From: an uncultured Ruminococcus sp.
GTDB lineage: Bacteria > Bacillota > Clostridia > Oscillospirales > Acutalibacteraceae
Assembly (NCBI GenBank): GCA_902803125.1
Contig: CADCOZ010000187.1
Location: forward strand, 1-7,475
Length of the DNA: 7,475 bases
Reading direction: 5' to 3'
The notes beneath the pieces are model-generated. The model ran no database searches and was not told where the DNA came from. It saw nothing but the letters and a program-made list of their open reading frames with translations. The position numbers and the translations under genes were made by a program. How positions within the stretch are numbered: the stretch's first letter is position 1; every line of letters starts with the position of its first letter. Positions 5,996 through 7,475 of the stretch are shown here, in pieces.

Positions 5996-6314
5996 ATGTG
6001 AAAATATAGTAGGAATACGCCGCCCTGAAAACGTGCTGCATACCTGCAAGGATATAGCAGATCATAACCGCTGACAAAAGTACGGATATGAGTTTTTTGT
6101 GACGTGGAAGCTCCGCACCGAAACATATTTTAAGGAGTATCAGCAGAATGAGCGGTATCACAAATGCCGGCAGTGCTGCGGAGGCTTTGTAAGGAGCTGA
6201 GTACGGAATGATGCCGGACGAAAACATGAATTCCGTCATAAGCAGAAAATATATCATTATCAGAGAGGAGTCATAGGGCGTTTTTTTGCCTGCGGCAATG
6301 AATATTTTTTTCAT
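5994..6314 (-). CDS. Small membrane protein of unknown function
   Basis: 106 aa, not recognised as a known family. Three hydrophobic segments are visible at about 17-35, 46-64 and 75-91. The N-terminus carries Lys residues and the loop between segments 2 and 3 holds RHKK, so the positive-inside rule puts the N-terminus and second loop in the cytoplasm and the short Tyr-rich C-terminus outside. The ATG at 6314 has GGGAGAAGG (plus-strand 6323-6331) 8 nt upstream, which supports a real gene. It is convergent with the sirtuin gene, its stop falling in the sirtuin terminator, and divergent from lysA with 84 bp between the starts. No good promoter was seen on this strand in the spacer. No catalytic motif is visible; a regulatory, transport or immunity role would be guesswork. 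Confidence 0.7.
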   Translation of the reverse strand: MKKIFIAAGKKTPYDSSLIMIYFLLMTEFMFSSGIIPYSAPYKASAALPAFVIPLILLILLKICFGAELPRHKKLISVLLSAVMICYILAGMQHVFRAAYSYYIFT

Positions 6315-6332
6315 AATAATAACCTTCTCCCG

Positions 6333-6362
6333 TTGACAAAATGCTTCCTTTTTTTGTATAAT
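6333..6362 (+). promoter_or_regulatory. Consensus sigma-70-type promoter of lysA
   Basis: TTGACA (6333-6338) and TATAAT (6357-6362) are both perfect, with an 18-nt spacer rich in T. Transcription should start near 6369, leaving a leader of only about 30 nt before the lysA ATG. That is too short for a lysine (L-box) riboswitch or a long leader peptide, so expression is probably high and not controlled by an RNA element here. Confidence 0.9.
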
Positions 6363-6398
6363 GTGTGTGTATTTTTTAATCTCAGGAGGGATCGACGT

Positions 6399-7475
6399 AT
6401 GTCAAAAGTACCGTTTATAACAAAGGAAAAAGCAGAAGAGATCATTAAAAAATATCCTACCCCGTTTCATATATATGACGAGAAGGGTATCAGAGAAAAC
6501 GCAAGAAGGCTCAAACAGGCCTTTTCATGGAACAAGGGATTCAAAGAATTTTTTGCGGTAAAAGCAACGCCGACTCCCGCTATCCTCAAAATCCTCAGGG
6601 AAGAGGGCTGCGGTACTGACTGTTCATCCTACGCAGAGCTTATGATGAGCCAGAAGTGCGGTTTCGGATATCCGGAGATAATGTTTTCGTCAAACGACAC
6701 TCCCGCAGAAGAGTTCCGCTTTGCAAATGAAGTCGGAGCTATCATAAATCTTGACGATATTACCCACATTGATATGCTGAAGGAGGTCTGCGGTATTCCG
6801 GAGACCATATCCTGCCGGTATAATCCCGGCGGAACATTCTCCATCTCAACCACCATAATGGATAATCCCGGCGATGCAAAATACGGAATGACAAGAACAC
6901 AGATCAGGGATGCTTTCCTCAGACTGAAAGAGCTTGGCGCAAAGAATTTCGGCATCCATTCATTCCTTGCCAGCAACACCGTTTCAAATGAATACTATCC
7001 GACACTCGCAAAGATACTTTTCAAATTGGCTGTTGAGCTGAAAGAGGAAACAGGAGTACATATCGGTTTCATCAATCTTTCCGGCGGTGTCGGAGTTCCC
7101 TATACCCCCGACAAGGAGCCGAATGATATAATGGTGATCGGTCAGGGCGTAAAGGAAGCCTTTGAAGAGATACTTGTTCCCGCAGGAATGGGAGATGTAA
7201 GTATTTTCACAGAGCTTGGAAGATTCATGCTTGCTCCTTACGGACACCTTGTTACAACGGCTATCCACGAAAAGCATATCCACAAGGAATATATCGGCGT
7301 TGATGCCTGCGCCGCAAACCTTATGCGTCCGGCTATGTACGGCGCATATCATCACATAACCGTTCTCGGCAAGGAGGACGCTCCCTGTGACCATGTTTAT
7401 GACGTTACAGGCTCGCTTTGCGAAAACAACGATAAATTCGCAATAGACCGCAAGCTCCCTAAGATAGACATAGGC
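6399..7475 (+). CDS. lysA: Diaminopimelate decarboxylase (3' end beyond window)
   Basis: PLP-dependent fold-type III enzyme that decarboxylates meso-diaminopimelate to L-lysine, the last step of lysine synthesis, in the cytoplasm. The 359 codons visible run open to the window edge; the family is about 420 aa, so roughly 60 residues are missing. The ATG at 6399 has AGGAGG (6384-6389) 9 nt upstream. Visible features: PTPFHIYDE near the N-terminus, PLP lysine Lys55 in FFAVKATPTP, NPGG (142-145), KYGM (161-164), His187 in GIHSFLASN, the phosphate-binding SGGVGVPY (228-235), TELGRF (271-276), and the substrate/PLP site Cys341-Glu342 in GSLCENNDKFA. Several motifs differ from the Escherichia coli-type enzyme (SGGVG instead of GGGLG, CENNDKF instead of CESGD), which matches a divergent LysA subgroup that I recall from Clostridia and Bacteroidetes. 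Another decarboxylase of the same fold is possible but less likely. Confidence 0.9.
   Translation, partial: MSKVPFITKEKAEEIIKKYPTPFHIYDEKGIRENARRLKQAFSWNKGFKEFFAVKATPTPAILKILREEGCGTDCSSYAELMMSQKCGFGYPEIMFSSNDTPAEEFRFANEVGAIINLDDITHIDMLKEVCGIPETISCRYNPGGTFSISTTIMDNPGDAKYGMTRTQIRDAFLRLKELGAKNFGIHSFLASNTVSNEYYPTLAKILFKLAVELKEETGVHIGFINLSGGVGVPYTPDKEPNDIMVIGQGVKEAFEEILVPAGMGDVSIFTELGRFMLAPYGHLVTTAIHEKHIHKEYIGVDACAANLMRPAMYGAYHHITVLGKEDAPCDHVYDVTGSLCENNDKFAIDRKLPKIDIG

Noticed and set aside
6363..6398. Lysine riboswitch upstream of lysA
   Set aside because: The leader is only about 30 nt and the promoter is directly upstream, leaving no room for an L-box aptamer.
6629..7394. Two minus-strand open frames opposite lysA
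   Set aside because: They are antisense to conserved LysA motifs and have no ribosome binding site.

Overview
The window looks like chromosomal DNA of an anaerobic Gram-positive Clostridia member, most likely Oscillospiraceae/Ruminococcaceae. This is inferred from strong AGGAGG-type ribosome binding sites, a consensus sigma-70-type promoter, GGGCAAAGCCC-loop intergenic hairpins of the kind common in that group, the Ig-like modules of the secreted protein, and the subtype of diaminopimelate decarboxylase. No plasmid, phage, insertion sequence, CRISPR, tRNA or rRNA signal was seen.

Layout. Positions 1-85 hold three tandem perfect hairpins with different stem sequences. Positions 90-3107 (minus) encode a large P-type cation ATPase with the full set of catalytic motifs and a C-terminal extension of about four extra membrane helices. 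Positions 3108-3481 are a divergent intergenic region with a promoter candidate for each flanking gene and several small palindromes and repeats. Positions 3482-5206 (plus) encode a secreted protein: signal peptide, three Ig-like modules with an exact 92-residue period, a transglutaminase-like domain with an intact Cys-His-Asp triad, and an unrecognised C-terminal region. A sirtuin-type NAD-dependent deacylase follows after 36 bp (5243-5956, plus) and ends in a clear intrinsic terminator (5961-5995). A small three-helix membrane protein of unknown function lies on the minus strand (5994-6314). Divergent from it, lysA (6399 to the window end, plus) starts behind a perfect TTGACA-N18-TATAAT promoter and is cut off by the window edge at 359 codons.

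The genes do not form an obvious single pathway: ion transport, a secreted surface or protein-modifying enzyme, protein deacylation and lysine/peptidoglycan precursor synthesis. The most notable large-scale signal is a change in codon habits between the left block (ATPase, transglutaminase protein) and the right block (sirtuin, lysA), seen in Cys, Arg and Leu codons, with the change near 5207-5242. This suggests either a horizontal-transfer or recombination boundary or an assembly junction. I found no convincing new multi-gene system. The best leads are the extended ATPase, the triple-repeat transglutaminase protein, the covarying hairpin cluster and the codon-use boundary.
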